From the NCBI RefSeq assembly GCF_030848945.1, contig NZ_JANHAX010000001.1:1157103-1221102 (forward strand): 64,000 nucleotides of DNA. The letters run 5' to 3'. Shown here in pieces: positions 9,562 to 18,509 of this stretch. Both the position numbers and the translations under genes were made by a program. Origin of the DNA: Marimonas arenosa (GTDB lineage: Bacteria > Pseudomonadota > Alphaproteobacteria > Rhodobacterales > Rhodobacteraceae). Within the stretch, counting starts at the first letter, position 1. Each line of letters opens with the position of its first letter. Under the pieces are notes generated by a model that did not search any database, was not told where the DNA came from, and saw only the letters and a list, made by a program, of their open reading frames with translations.

Positions 9562-10641
9562 TTAGAAGTGGATATGCGCCGACATGTTCATCGTCTTGCG
9601 CGCACCTGTCCAGGTGTCGAGGTGGTGCTTGGTGAACGCCAGGCCGGTCATGTCGAAGAACCGGTTCCAGCCGATCCGCTCGATCCACTCACCCATGCGC
9701 TCCCAATGCTTGGCGTCCTTCTTGTAGGCATTGATGATCTTGCCCACCACGTCCTTCACTTCCGGCCAGTGTGGCGCGTTGTTCGGGAGGTTGGCGACCG
9801 CCAGCTTGTGGAACGTCGGCTTCGAGCGGGCATTCGAGTGCTTGCCACCCACCCAGATCGCGATCTTGGTCGAGTCGTCACCGTTGATCTGCATCGGCGG
9901 GCACGGCGGATAGCAGGCACCGCAGCAGACACACTTCTTCTCGTCCACTTCGAGCGACGGCTTGCCGTTCACCATCGCCGGCCGGATCGCCGCCACCGGG
10001 CAGCGGGCCACAACGGCGGGGCGCTCACAGACGTTGGCGACCAGATCGTGGTTGATCTTCGGCGGCTTGGTGTACTGCACGTTGACCGCGATGTCGCCCT
10101 GGCCGCCGCAGTTGATCTGGCAGCACGACGTGGTGATGCGCACGCGGTTCGGCATCTTCTCCTGCACGAACTCGTCATGCAGCAGATCCATCAGGCCCTT
10201 GACCACGCCCGAGGCGTCGGTGCCGGGGATGTCGCAGTGCAGCCAACCCTGGGTGTGGCTGACCATCGAAACCGACGCGCCGGTACCGCCCACGGGAAAG
10301 CCTTCGGCCTGCAGTTTTTCGATCAGCGGCGCCACTTTCGCTTCATCGTCCACCATATACTCAATGTTCGAGCGGGTGGTGAAGCGGATGTGGCCGTCGG
10401 CATACTCGTCGCCGATGTCGCAGAGCTTGCGGATGGTGAACACGTCCATCTGGCGCTGGGTGCCAGCGCGGACGGTCCAGATTTCGTCGCCCGACTTGGC
10501 GACGTGGTGAAGAACACCGGGGCGCGGACGGTCGTGCCAGTCCCAGTTGCCGTAGTTCTTCTTCATGATCGGGTGCATGTAGGGGAACGGATCGGGGACC
10601 CCGACTTCGTCCGGCATGCGCGGTGTGGCTGCTTCTGTCAT
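9562..10641 (-). CDS. dsrB: DsrB, beta subunit of reverse dissimilatory sulfite reductase
   Basis: This 359-residue protein carries the sirohaem/4Fe-4S ligand motif (TTSCCQINCGGQGD near residue 170) and an inserted ferredoxin domain (CVCCGACYPPCPPM) near residue 240. It forms an alpha2-beta2 enzyme with DsrA that, in sulfur oxidisers, releases sulfite from sulfur bound to DsrC. The start has an AGGAGAG ribosome site. A 73-base spacer separates it from dsrA. Confidence 0.97.
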   Translation of the reverse strand: MTEAATPRMPDEVGVPDPFPYMHPIMKKNYGNWDWHDRPRPGVLHHVAKSGDEIWTVRAGTQRQMDVFTIRKLCDIGDEYADGHIRFTTRSNIEYMVDDEAKVAPLIEKLQAEGFPVGGTGASVSMVSHTQGWLHCDIPGTDASGVVKGLMDLLHDEFVQEKMPNRVRITTSCCQINCGGQGDIAVNVQYTKPPKINHDLVANVCERPAVVARCPVAAIRPAMVNGKPSLEVDEKKCVCCGACYPPCPPMQINGDDSTKIAIWVGGKHSNARSKPTFHKLAVANLPNNAPHWPEVKDVVGKIINAYKKDAKHWERMGEWIERIGWNRFFDMTGLAFTKHHLDTWTGARKTMNMSAHIHF

Positions 10642-10714
10642 GTCTCTCCTCCATGCCTGCCGCCGATTTGCTCAGCGGCAGGAGCAATTAAAGTCCTGGA
10701 ATGTGGCGCGCCGA

Positions 10715-12013
10715 TTACTCGGCGCTGATCTGAAGACCGGCGTCGCGCGCCTTGCGCTCGAACCACTTATCGGCTTCGTCGTCGAAGTCGTCGGTCCGGA
10801 CATAGCACGAGGTCCGCGGGTGGTTGACCATGTTGGGATCGGGTTCGATCTCAAGCGCTTCGAGGAAGGCCGGCAGACCGATCCGGTCGATGGTTTCACC
10901 CACACGCTCGTGTTCCAGCGCGTTGTCGGCGAAGAACTCCACCACGTTTTCCGCGAATTCTTCAAGCTTTTCAAAGTCTTCGTCGGTTTCCAGCTTCATG
11001 AACGGCACCACCATGATGCCCATCAGGTCGCCGATCTTGAGCGAGCGCTTACCGCCGATCATGATCGAGATACCGCGGTCATCACCCGGGCTCAGCGCCT
11101 TGGTCATGACGTTGATGCAGTGCATGCAGCGCACGCAGCTGGGGTTGTCGATTTCCAGGGTGTCGTCGTCATTGAGCGAGATCGCGCGGGTCGGGCACAT
11201 GTTCACGACCGTGTCGATCATGTATTTACGGCCGACCTTGTCGATGTGCTTCTTGACTTCGTCCTGGTTGATCTTGATCTCGTCGCGCCACGTGCCGATC
11301 ACGGCGAAGTCGGCCCGGTGGATCGCGTTCACACAGTCGTTGGCACAGCCCGAGAACTTGAACTTGAACTTGTAGGGCAGCGACGGACGATGCATCTCGT
11401 CCAGCAGGCTGTTGATGATGGTGCGGTGCGCACGCACCTCGTCATAGCAGGACTGCTCGCAGCGGGCGTGGCCGACGCAGGACATCGCGGTCCGCAGGGC
11501 CGGGCCGGCGCCGCCGAGGTCGAAACCGATCTCGTTCAACGCGTCAAAGGCTTTCTGCGTGCCTTCGGTGTCGGTACCCTGGAACATGATGTCGCCCGAC
11601 TGGCCGTGGAACGCGATCAGGCCCGAGCCATGCTCTTCCCAGATGTCGCAGAACTTGCGCAGGATCTCGGTGTCATAGTGATAGCCTGCCGGTGGCATCA
11701 CCCGCAGGGTGTGGAATTCTTTCGATTCCGGGAACTGGCTTGCTACTTCCGAGAAGCGCGGAATGATGCCGCCGCCGTAGCCGAAGACCGACACGGTGCC
11801 GCCCTTCCAGAAACCGAGGCGTTTCTCGTAGGAGTGGTTCAGCTGGCCCAGCAGGTCATTCATGATCCGCCGGTTGCTGTCGGTGCCTTCGTCACGCAGG
11901 CGCTTCAGACCGGTCACGAAGCTCGGCCAGGGGCCGTCTTCCAGTTGGTCCAGATGGGGCGTCGGATGAACATCCTTGCCGTCTACAGTTTTTGTCGCGT
12001 CGCCGTCTTTCAC
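10715..12013 (-). CDS. dsrA: DsrA, alpha subunit of reverse dissimilatory sulfite reductase
   Basis: This 432-residue protein shows the sulfite reductase cluster motif (CVGHARCEQSC near 215 and FSGCANDCVNA near 255) and a ferredoxin insertion (CPTRAIS and CVRCMHCINVM). It is the catalytic partner of DsrB and needs sirohaem or its amidated form. The start is GTG at 12013 with GGGAGGA upstream; the nearby ATG is out of frame and closes at once. As first gene of the operon it is probably expressed from the AT-rich divergent region 12014-12276. Confidence 0.97.
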   Translation of the reverse strand: MKDGDATKTVDGKDVHPTPHLDQLEDGPWPSFVTGLKRLRDEGTDSNRRIMNDLLGQLNHSYEKRLGFWKGGTVSVFGYGGGIIPRFSEVASQFPESKEFHTLRVMPPAGYHYDTEILRKFCDIWEEHGSGLIAFHGQSGDIMFQGTDTEGTQKAFDALNEIGFDLGGAGPALRTAMSCVGHARCEQSCYDEVRAHRTIINSLLDEMHRPSLPYKFKFKFSGCANDCVNAIHRADFAVIGTWRDEIKINQDEVKKHIDKVGRKYMIDTVVNMCPTRAISLNDDDTLEIDNPSCVRCMHCINVMTKALSPGDDRGISIMIGGKRSLKIGDLMGIMVVPFMKLETDEDFEKLEEFAENVVEFFADNALEHERVGETIDRIGLPAFLEALEIEPDPNMVNHPRTSCYVRTDDFDDEADKWFERKARDAGLQISAE

Positions 12014-12276
12014 AACATCCTCCCAGATCTAGCTGCGGTTTGAACCGACAGGGTTCGGCTTCGGGATTTTCCTGATAAAGGTGGACATCCAGTTAAGGAT
12101 ATCCGCCTAAGGGAAACGTCCCAGACCCGTGCCGGCATGGCATGTGCTCTTTCCATCTATACATTACGATAAACGAATGTAAAAAACAAAAGGCACTCTC
12201 AGATACGCTTTATACTACTTTGTCGCAGTATCTGAAAGTTAAAATACATGTGGGATGCACGAAAAAGGTCGCCGCT
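12014..12276. promoter_or_regulatory. Divergent, AT-rich promoter region with a long dyad
   Basis: This 263-base gap lies between dsrA and the oxygenase operon. From about 12145 to 12275 it is far richer in A/T than its surroundings. It contains an inverted repeat, CTCTCAGATAC (12196-12206) and GTATCTGAAAG (12228-12238), matching at 10 of 11 positions around a 21-base spacer, plus a small GAACC/GGTTC dyad (12042-12056) in the dsrA leader. An operator for both transcription units is a reasonable inference. The open frame running through 12142-12276 is probably not translated. Confidence 0.6.
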
Positions 12277-13194
12277 ATGTTACAGAAACATGAAGAAAAT
12301 CAGAAATTTGACTGGACCGACCTCGACAGCGACGCCGGCTATGCGGACTGGCGTGCGACAAAATTGAGCAGGGCGGAAAAATGCCTAAATCTGGCCCCAG
12401 TGGCCCTGTCTGACCTGTCAAATCCCTCCGAATCTGAGCGCGACGAGATCGTCCGGCGCTGCCGCGAGAGCAATTTCGCGCTCTATTCCAGCCCCCCGGC
12501 GCAAGATGATTCCACCATCCGCCGCCAACTGCGCAGCTTCGCCGACGCTTTCGGTCTGCGCATCGCCGAGGCGCACCGCTCGGGGGGCGAGGAGGGCATC
12601 GTCGCGCTGCGGGTCTCGAATGCGCCCAGCCAACGCGGCTACATCCCCTACTCGACCAAGGGCATGAACTGGCACACCGATGGCTACTATAATGCGCCCG
12701 ACAACCTGATTTCCGCCTTCGTGCTGCATTGCTTCCAACAGGCGGCTGCGGGCGGCACCAACGATATCCTGGATCCGGAAATCCTCTATATCCGCCTGCG
12801 CGACGACCATCCGGCGTATCTCAATGCGCTGATGCACCCACAGGCGATGACCATTCCGGAAAATGTCGAAGAAGACGGCTCGGTCCGCCCGGTCTCGGTT
12901 GGTCCGGTCTTCTATCCCGATGCCGCCACCGGCCGGATGCAGATGCGCTATACCGCCCGAACCCGCTCGATCGAATGGCGCGACGACCCGGCCACCCGCG
13001 AGGCCGAGGCCTGGCTGCGCGAATACCTGCCCGCGGGCGACCCGCTCATGGTGCGCGTCCGACTTGAACCGGGACAGGGCGTGCTTAATAACAATGTACT
13101 GCACAACCGCACGGCTTTCGAAAACGGATCCGACGCCGACCATACCCGCGTCATTTTCCGGGTCCGCTTCCACAACCGCATAGGAGACACCTGA
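12277..13194 (+). CDS. TauD/TfdA-like Fe(II)/2-oxoglutarate-dependent oxygenase
   Basis: This protein of about 305 residues has the iron facial-triad signature HTD (in NWHTDGYY, near residue 130), a distal His in NNNVLHNRTAF and a late Arg in RVIFRVRFHNR that would bind 2-oxoglutarate. The substrate is unknown; TauD relatives release sulfite from sulfonates, which would fit a sulfur-oxidation locus but is inference. The start at ATG 12277 is preferred because the upstream in-frame part (from 12142) lies in the AT-rich promoter. The stop overlaps the next start (ATGA), so expression is coupled to the small genes and cysG. Confidence 0.75.
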   Translation: MLQKHEENQKFDWTDLDSDAGYADWRATKLSRAEKCLNLAPVALSDLSNPSESERDEIVRRCRESNFALYSSPPAQDDSTIRRQLRSFADAFGLRIAEAHRSGGEEGIVALRVSNAPSQRGYIPYSTKGMNWHTDGYYNAPDNLISAFVLHCFQQAAAGGTNDILDPEILYIRLRDDHPAYLNALMHPQAMTIPENVEEDGSVRPVSVGPVFYPDAATGRMQMRYTARTRSIEWRDDPATREAEAWLREYLPAGDPLMVRVRLEPGQGVLNNNVLHNRTAFENGSDADHTRVIFRVRFHNRIGDT

Positions 13195-13391
13195 TGGCCA
13201 AACTCAGCGACCTCATCATCGGCCACCCCGATGTCACCAGCTTTGCCGAGCTCGAAAAGCTCGTTCAACACCTCGGTGCCTCGGGCGAGATGTTCATGGA
13301 GTTCGACCTCAAGCCCGACTACCGCGACACGCCGCGCAAGTGGGAATGGGCACTTGAATCGGCTTTCACTCGGGGGCTGGACTATGAATGA
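13194..13391 (+). CDS. Small protein of unknown function, 65 residues
   Basis: This is an acidic, probably helical small protein with no cysteines, membrane segment or motif I recognise; it has a Trp-rich centre (KWEWALE). The start overlaps the oxygenase stop by ATGA and its own stop overlaps the next start by 8 bases, so it is embedded in a tightly coupled operon ending in cysG. The packing argues that it is a real gene. No function is proposed. Confidence 0.7.
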   Translation: MAKLSDLIIGHPDVTSFAELEKLVQHLGASGEMFMEFDLKPDYRDTPRKWEWALESAFTRGLDYE

Positions 13392-13602
13392 CGGCGAAAC
13401 CTTCCGCGACATCGCGTCGTTCGAGCTGCCCTACACACGCAAGGCGCAGGTGCGCGAGGTGACCTTCGCAAGCGGCATGAAGATGACCCGTCTGATCCTG
13501 CGCGAGGGCAAGCGCATCACTCAGGTCGATCTTGACGCCGACAGCGCCCGCAACCTTGCGGCCGCACTGATCGAATGCGCCGGCTCGGGCGCCGACGCCT
13601 GA
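13384..13602 (+). CDS. Small protein of unknown function, 72 residues
   Basis: The protein starts with ATG 13384, overlapping the previous stop, and alternates charged and hydrophobic residues (REVTFASGMKMTRLILREGK), suggesting a small beta-rich fold with a C-terminal helix. I do not recognise the family. Its place between the oxygenase and siroheme synthase, opposite the dsr operon, suggests a part in sulfur metabolism, but nothing in the sequence defines it. Confidence 0.7.
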   Translation: MNDGETFRDIASFELPYTRKAQVREVTFASGMKMTRLILREGKRITQVDLDADSARNLAAALIECAGSGADA

Positions 13603-13654
13603 TCAGGGGTCCTGCCCCGGCCACCCGTCTCAAGAACCCGAAAGCAGAACCATC

Positions 13655-15085
13655 ATGGACAATCTTCCCATCTTCCTCGGCATCCGCGGCAAGAAGGTCG
13701 TGGTCGACGGCGGCGAAACCGTGGCCGCGCGCCGGGTCGAGCGCGCGCTGTCGGCAGGTGCCCATGTCGAGGTGTTCGATCCGGCGCCGGGTCAGGAGGT
13801 CGAACTGCTGCTCGACCATCCCAACGTCACCCACCATGCCCGCCTGCCCACCCGCGACGACATTTCAGGCGCGCTGGTGGTCTGGGGCGCGTCCGAAGAC
13901 GACGATCGCGACGACCGGCTCTATCAGTGGACGCGCGAGGAAGGCTGCCTGGCCAACATCGCCGACCGGCCCGAGCTCTGCGACTTCATCACGCCGTCGA
14001 TCGTCGACCGCTCGCCGGTTCTGATCGCGATCTCGACGGGGGGTGCCTCGCCCGTTGTCGGCCGCACCCTGCGCGCCCGGATCGAAGCCAACGTACCGCC
14101 GCTCTTCGGACGGCTGGCCGAGTTCACCGGCAGTTTCCGCGACCGGATCGCCGCAGTGATCAAGGACGGCCGCGAACGCCGGCATTTCTGGGAACGCATG
14201 ATCGACGGCCCGGCGGGCGATTTCTTCATCGCCGGGGACGAGAATCGCGCCCGCAAGCAGATCGAGTCCGATCTCGCCCAGGCAGGACAGGCCAAGCCGA
14301 TGGGCGAGGTTTATCTGGTCGGCGCCGGACCGGGTGATCCCGATCTGCTGACCTTCCGCGCGCTCCGGTTGATGCAGCGCGCCGACGTGGTGCTCTACGA
14401 CCGGCTGATCGGCGACGAGATCCTCAGCCTGGTCCGCCGCGATGCCGAGCGCATCTATGTCGGCAAGGCACCCTCGAACCACACCATGCTTCAGGAAGAC
14501 ATCTCGGCGCTGATGGTGAAACTCGCCAAGGAGGGCAACCGCGTCCTCCGCCTCAAGGGCGGCGATCCCTTCATCTTCGGTCGCGGCGGCGAAGAGATCG
14601 AAGCGCTGGCCGAGGCCGGCATCGGTTTCCAGGTGGTGCCCGGCATCACCGCCGCGGCCGGCTGCGGCGCCTATGCCGGCATCCCGCTGACGCATCGCGA
14701 CCACGCCCAGGCTTGCGTCATGGTCACGGCGCATGGCCGTGGTGGCGTGCTCGGGCTCGACTGGAACGTGCTGGTGCGCCCCGGCCAGACCGTGGCAGTC
14801 TACATGGGGCTGAGCTCGCTCGACGCGCTGGTCGAAGGCTTCGAGGATCGCGGCGTCGATATGTCGACACCGGTGGCGGTAATCGAGAATGGCACCCGTC
14901 CCGACCAGACAGTGGTGACCGGCACGCTCTCGGACATCGACGACAAGGTCGACGCCGCCCGGCTGAAAGGCCCGGCGATGATCATCGTCGGCTCGGTCGT
15001 CACCCTGCGCGACAAGCTCAACTGGGGCCGCGACGACGAGGTCCACGCGATGAGCCTTGCCCCGGCCCGGGCGCTCGATCTCTGA
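13655..15085 (+). CDS. cysG: Siroheme synthase CysG (methyltransferase plus dehydrogenase/ferrochelatase)
   Basis: This 476-residue bifunctional enzyme has an N-terminal CysGB domain (residues 1-210, with an early degenerate glycine motif VVVDGGETVAARR) and a C-terminal uroporphyrinogen III methyltransferase domain (VGAGPGDPDLLT near 225, RLKGGDPFIFGRGGEE near 305, VVPGITAA near 330). It makes sirohaem from uroporphyrinogen III, the prosthetic group of DsrAB and of assimilatory sulfite and nitrite reductases. It follows the two small genes by 52 bases and is divergent from dsrA, which links cofactor supply to the dsr operon. Confidence 0.95.
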   Translation: MDNLPIFLGIRGKKVVVDGGETVAARRVERALSAGAHVEVFDPAPGQEVELLLDHPNVTHHARLPTRDDISGALVVWGASEDDDRDDRLYQWTREEGCLANIADRPELCDFITPSIVDRSPVLIAISTGGASPVVGRTLRARIEANVPPLFGRLAEFTGSFRDRIAAVIKDGRERRHFWERMIDGPAGDFFIAGDENRARKQIESDLAQAGQAKPMGEVYLVGAGPGDPDLLTFRALRLMQRADVVLYDRLIGDEILSLVRRDAERIYVGKAPSNHTMLQEDISALMVKLAKEGNRVLRLKGGDPFIFGRGGEEIEALAEAGIGFQVVPGITAAAGCGAYAGIPLTHRDHAQACVMVTAHGRGGVLGLDWNVLVRPGQTVAVYMGLSSLDALVEGFEDRGVDMSTPVAVIENGTRPDQTVVTGTLSDIDDKVDAARLKGPAMIIVGSVVTLRDKLNWGRDDEVHAMSLAPARALDL

Positions 15086-15393
15086 CCGGATCACCCTGAT
15101 CCGAGGGATTGCGCCGGCTCCGCCGTCGCCAGAGGGCCTCGCTGCGCTCGGCCGCGGGGCGTGCCGCGTGCACCATACGCGGGATCCGCATCCAGGCGGC
15201 GCCGCCATGCCAGAGTATTGTTGCCAAGAAAGAGACCGCGCCGGTCAGATCCCCGGCGCGCGGCTCTGTCCCGGCCCGCGTATTCTATTTCCCCTCTCCC
15301 GGCTCGCCGTCGGACGTGCCGGAACCGGGCTTCGTCGCTGCGCGAGATATGCTGGCTCTCGGGGCCGGTTGACCCAAGGGCACCGCGCGCCGC

Positions 15394-15472
15394 GTTAACC
15401 CGACCCTGACCCGATCCTTGCGCCACCGTGCGCCAGACGGGGTGCCAGCCTGCCTGCCAGCCAAACTGCCAG
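15394..15472 (-). repeat. Dispersed intergenic repeat, copy 1 (within gap 15086-15529)
   Basis: Read on the minus strand this begins CTGGCAGTTTGGCTGGCAGG, runs through CCCGTCTGGCGCACGGTGG and GCAAGGAT, and ends near GTTAAC. The same ordered blocks recur on the plus strand at 31261-31341. The rest of the 444-base gap between cysG and the convergent alcohol dehydrogenase gene shows no supportable gene. The element could be a mobile or structural intergenic repeat. Confidence 0.65.
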
Positions 15473-15529
15473 ACGGCCGGTTTCCGCCGGTCGCGCCGCG
15501 TTAAGGCCGCGGGACGCCGGGTTCACCGG

Positions 15530-16675
15530 TCATAAACAGGCCGCGATCAGGGCGCGGGTGTTCTCTGCCGTCATCGCCACCGGGTTGCCGCCGACGCTGG
15601 GATCGGCCAGCGCCGCGGCGGTCAGCGCGTCGAGATCGGGATCGGTCACTCCCAGAGCGGTGAGAGTGGCCGGGATCTCCAGCGCGGTGTTCATCTCCTG
15701 CACGAAGGTGAGAAAACCGTCGAAACCGCCCGGAATGCCGAGATAATTTGCCAGCTTGCCGATCCGGTTTTCGATCGCTGGCCGGTTGAATTTCAGCACC
15801 TCGGCCATCACCACCGCGTTGGTGGTGCCGTGATGGGTGCCGTGCACCGCCCCTATGGGGTGCGAGATGGCATGGATCGCTCCCAGCCCTTTCTGGAAGG
15901 CCACCGCGCCCATCGCCGCCGCTGCCAGCATGTTGGCCCGGGCCTCGATGTCATGGCCGTCCGCGTATGCCCTCGGCAGATACGTCTTAACCAGCCGCAT
16001 CCCCTCGAGCGCGATGCCTTGCGACATGGGATGGAAATGCGGGCTGCAATAGGCTTCGAGACAATGCGCGAACGCATCCATGCCGGTGCCGGCGGTCATC
16101 GTCTTCGGCAGGCCCAGTGTGAGCTCGGGATCGGCGAGCACCACACCCGGCAACATCTTGGGATGAAAGATGATCTTCTTCTCACGACTGACGGAATTGG
16201 TCAGCACCCCGGCGCGGCCCACTTCCGAACCCGTCCCGGCCGTGGTCGGCACCGCGATGATCGGCGCGATCGCGCCCGCATCGGCGCGCATCCACCAGTC
16301 GCCGATGTCCTCGTACTCCCAGACCGGGCGGGTCTGTCCGGCCATGAAGGCCACCAGCTTGCCGAGATCGAGCGCCGAGCCACCGCCGAAGGCAATCACC
16401 CCGTCGTGGCCGCCCTGCCGGTAAGCCATTATGCCAGCTTCGAGATTCGCCTCGTCGGGATTGGGATCAACCTCGGCAAAGAGGCCACAGCCCAATGCCG
16501 CGGCTTCCATCAGGCCCAGCGCCTGACCGGTGATCGGCAGCCCCGCCAAACCGCGGTCTGTCACCAGCAGCGGCCGCACCGTGCCCAGCGCCGCGCAGGC
16601 CTCGCCGAGTTCCTTGATCCGCCCTGCCCCGAACCGAATCGCCGTCGGATAGGACCAGTTCGCCGTCAATGTCAT
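15530..16675 (-). CDS. Iron-containing (class III) alcohol dehydrogenase
   Basis: This 381-residue protein has the family landmarks: AFGGGSALDLGK near residue 95 (NAD-binding loop), PTTAGTGSEVGR near 145, and the metal-ligand region GMDAFAHCLEAY (about 200) with HPIGAVHGTHHG (about 268). It oxidises or reduces small alcohols and aldehydes in the cytoplasm; the substrate cannot be read from sequence. It lies downstream of the glutamine synthetase family gene on the same strand with a 145-base gap and may be co-transcribed. Confidence 0.9.
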   Translation of the reverse strand: MTLTANWSYPTAIRFGAGRIKELGEACAALGTVRPLLVTDRGLAGLPITGQALGLMEAAALGCGLFAEVDPNPDEANLEAGIMAYRQGGHDGVIAFGGGSALDLGKLVAFMAGQTRPVWEYEDIGDWWMRADAGAIAPIIAVPTTAGTGSEVGRAGVLTNSVSREKKIIFHPKMLPGVVLADPELTLGLPKTMTAGTGMDAFAHCLEAYCSPHFHPMSQGIALEGMRLVKTYLPRAYADGHDIEARANMLAAAAMGAVAFQKGLGAIHAISHPIGAVHGTHHGTTNAVVMAEVLKFNRPAIENRIGKLANYLGIPGGFDGFLTFVQEMNTALEIPATLTALGVTDPDLDALTAAALADPSVGGNPVAMTAENTRALIAACL

Positions 16676-16820
16676 CGCGTGTTCCTCTCTGTCTCCCGGG
16701 GTGCCGGCCCGTCGGGACGTGCCGTTAAGGTGTTTTCAATCAACCCCGGTCACACTCGCCGCATGGTTCTCCGAAAAAGCGCCCGCGCCCTGCCCGATCC
16801 GGCGTGCAGCCTGCCATCGC

Positions 16821-18185
16821 TCACACCCGCTCGAAGCCACGGGCAATTTCCCAGTCGGTGACTGCACGGTCGAATTCCTCCAGTTCCCAGGTGGCGCAGC
16901 GCGCGTAGTGGGCGACCACGTCATCCCCCAAAGCGGCGCGCAACATTCCCGAGCCGGTCAGAGTCCCCACCGCCTCGCGCAGCGAGGCCGGGATGTCCGC
17001 CACGCTTTCCGCTTCATAAACGTCGCCCTTCGTGGGCGGCTGCAGCGTCAGCCCTTGCTCGATCCCTGCCAGCCCAGCGGCCAGTTGCGTCGCCAGCGCC
17101 AGATAGGGGTTCAGGTCCGACCCGCCGATCCGGCACTCGACCCGCACCGCCCTGGTCTCCGCGCCGCAGAGCCGGAAGCCGGCGGTGCGGTTGTCAACCG
17201 ACCAGCCCGTTTTGGTCGGCGCGAAGGTGCCCTTGGCGAAGCGCTTGTAGGAGTTGACGAAGGGCGCCAGGAAAACGGTGACATCCGGGGCGTATTTCAA
17301 CAGGCCGGCGAGATAGCTTCGCATTACCGACGACATGCCCCATTCACCCGCGGGATCGTGGAATGCGTTGGCGCCGTCCCGCCACAGCGACTGGTGGATG
17401 TGGCTCGCCGAACCAACCTTGTCGCGATGCCACTTCGGCAGGAAGCTGGCCGAGACACCATTGGCCCAGGCGATCTCTTTGGTCGCGTGCTTGGCAATGG
17501 TGTGGAAATCGGCACAATCCAGCGCCGGCCCGTAGCGGATGTTCAACTCCTCCTGCCCGACCTCTGCCTCGCCCTTGGAGTTCTCGACCGGAACTCCCGC
17601 AGCCCAGAGATGGTTGCGCAGCGGCCGCATCACTGCTTCTTCCTTGGTCGTCTGGAGTATGTTGTAGTCCTCGTTATAACAACTCACCGGCGTCAGGTTC
17701 CGGTATCCGGCCTTGTGGTTCTGCTCGTAGCTGCCCTCGAACAGAAAGAATTCCAGCTCGGTCGCCATCATCGGCGCAAACCCCATCGCCTGGGCGCGTG
17801 CCACCTGTTTTTTCAGCACGGCACGGGGGGAATGCGGCACATCGGCGTGGTTATGGTGATCGAGCACATCGCACAGCACCATCGCAGTGCCGTCGAGCCA
17901 AGGCATCGGTCGGATGGTCGAAAGGTCGGGCTTCATGACATAATCGCCGTAACCGGCCTGCCAGCTGGTCGCGGCATAGCCGTCAGGCGTGGCCATCTCC
18001 AGATCGGTGGCCAGAAGGTAGTTGCAGCAATGGGTTTCTTCCCAGGCGCTGTCGACGAAATGCTGCGCCACGAAGCGCTTGCCCATTAACCGGCCCTGCA
18101 TGTCGACGATGCAGGTCAGCACCGTGTCGATCCGGCCCTCGGCTACCGCCGCTTTCAGATCGTCAAATGTCATGGTACCGGGCAT
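16821..18185 (-). CDS. Glutamine synthetase family protein (PuuA-like)
   Basis: This 454-residue protein has glutamine synthetase motifs: ATELEFFLF near 140, EVGQEELN near 210, SASHIHQSLW near 260 (ATP/glutamate site), NSYKRF near 315 and a final RVECRIGGSDLNPY. The length and N-terminus resemble gamma-glutamylpolyamine synthetases rather than GlnA. The ATG at 18185 has AAGGGGG upstream; an upstream in-frame extension lacks support. Its neighbours (alcohol dehydrogenase, thiamine-diphosphate enzyme) suggest amine or amino-acid catabolism. Confidence 0.85.
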   Translation of the reverse strand: MPGTMTFDDLKAAVAEGRIDTVLTCIVDMQGRLMGKRFVAQHFVDSAWEETHCCNYLLATDLEMATPDGYAATSWQAGYGDYVMKPDLSTIRPMPWLDGTAMVLCDVLDHHNHADVPHSPRAVLKKQVARAQAMGFAPMMATELEFFLFEGSYEQNHKAGYRNLTPVSCYNEDYNILQTTKEEAVMRPLRNHLWAAGVPVENSKGEAEVGQEELNIRYGPALDCADFHTIAKHATKEIAWANGVSASFLPKWHRDKVGSASHIHQSLWRDGANAFHDPAGEWGMSSVMRSYLAGLLKYAPDVTVFLAPFVNSYKRFAKGTFAPTKTGWSVDNRTAGFRLCGAETRAVRVECRIGGSDLNPYLALATQLAAGLAGIEQGLTLQPPTKGDVYEAESVADIPASLREAVGTLTGSGMLRAALGDDVVAHYARCATWELEEFDRAVTDWEIARGFERV

Positions 18186-18509
18186 GGGCGGCCCCCTTTT
18201 GTCCTTGCGTCGTTCTTGGTGTCCTGCACGGGCCCAGTCGGCCCGGGAACAGGCGCATCTTGTCCGCCCCGACCCGTAAAGGCCAGAGGGTATCGACCCG
18301 GACACGGGGTGCTCCCAACGGCGGCGTTCTCCGGTCTCATGATCTGTTGAGCAAATGCTTCTACGATGTCCGGAACGATCGGGGCCTGACAGGTATTCCG
18401 GTTCTGCTTGCTTCAGACCTTACGTCGCTTTGTCCGGCGCACGGTTGCGTCTTATCGGCTCTTCCGCCACGCTGGACGGGACAGGAACAGGAGAGGCGAA
18501 AGTCCGGCC
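18186..18509. other. Divergent intergenic region, 324 bases
   Basis: This gap separates the glutamine synthetase family gene (minus) from the thiamine-diphosphate enzyme gene (plus) and should hold both promoters. I see no convincing small gene or RNA in it. Confidence 0.5.

Noticed and set aside
12142..12276. N-terminal extension of the oxygenase from ATG 12142
   Set aside because: It lies in AT-rich promoter-like DNA containing a dyad, the composition differs from the rest of the gene, and ATG 12277 gives a family-like length.
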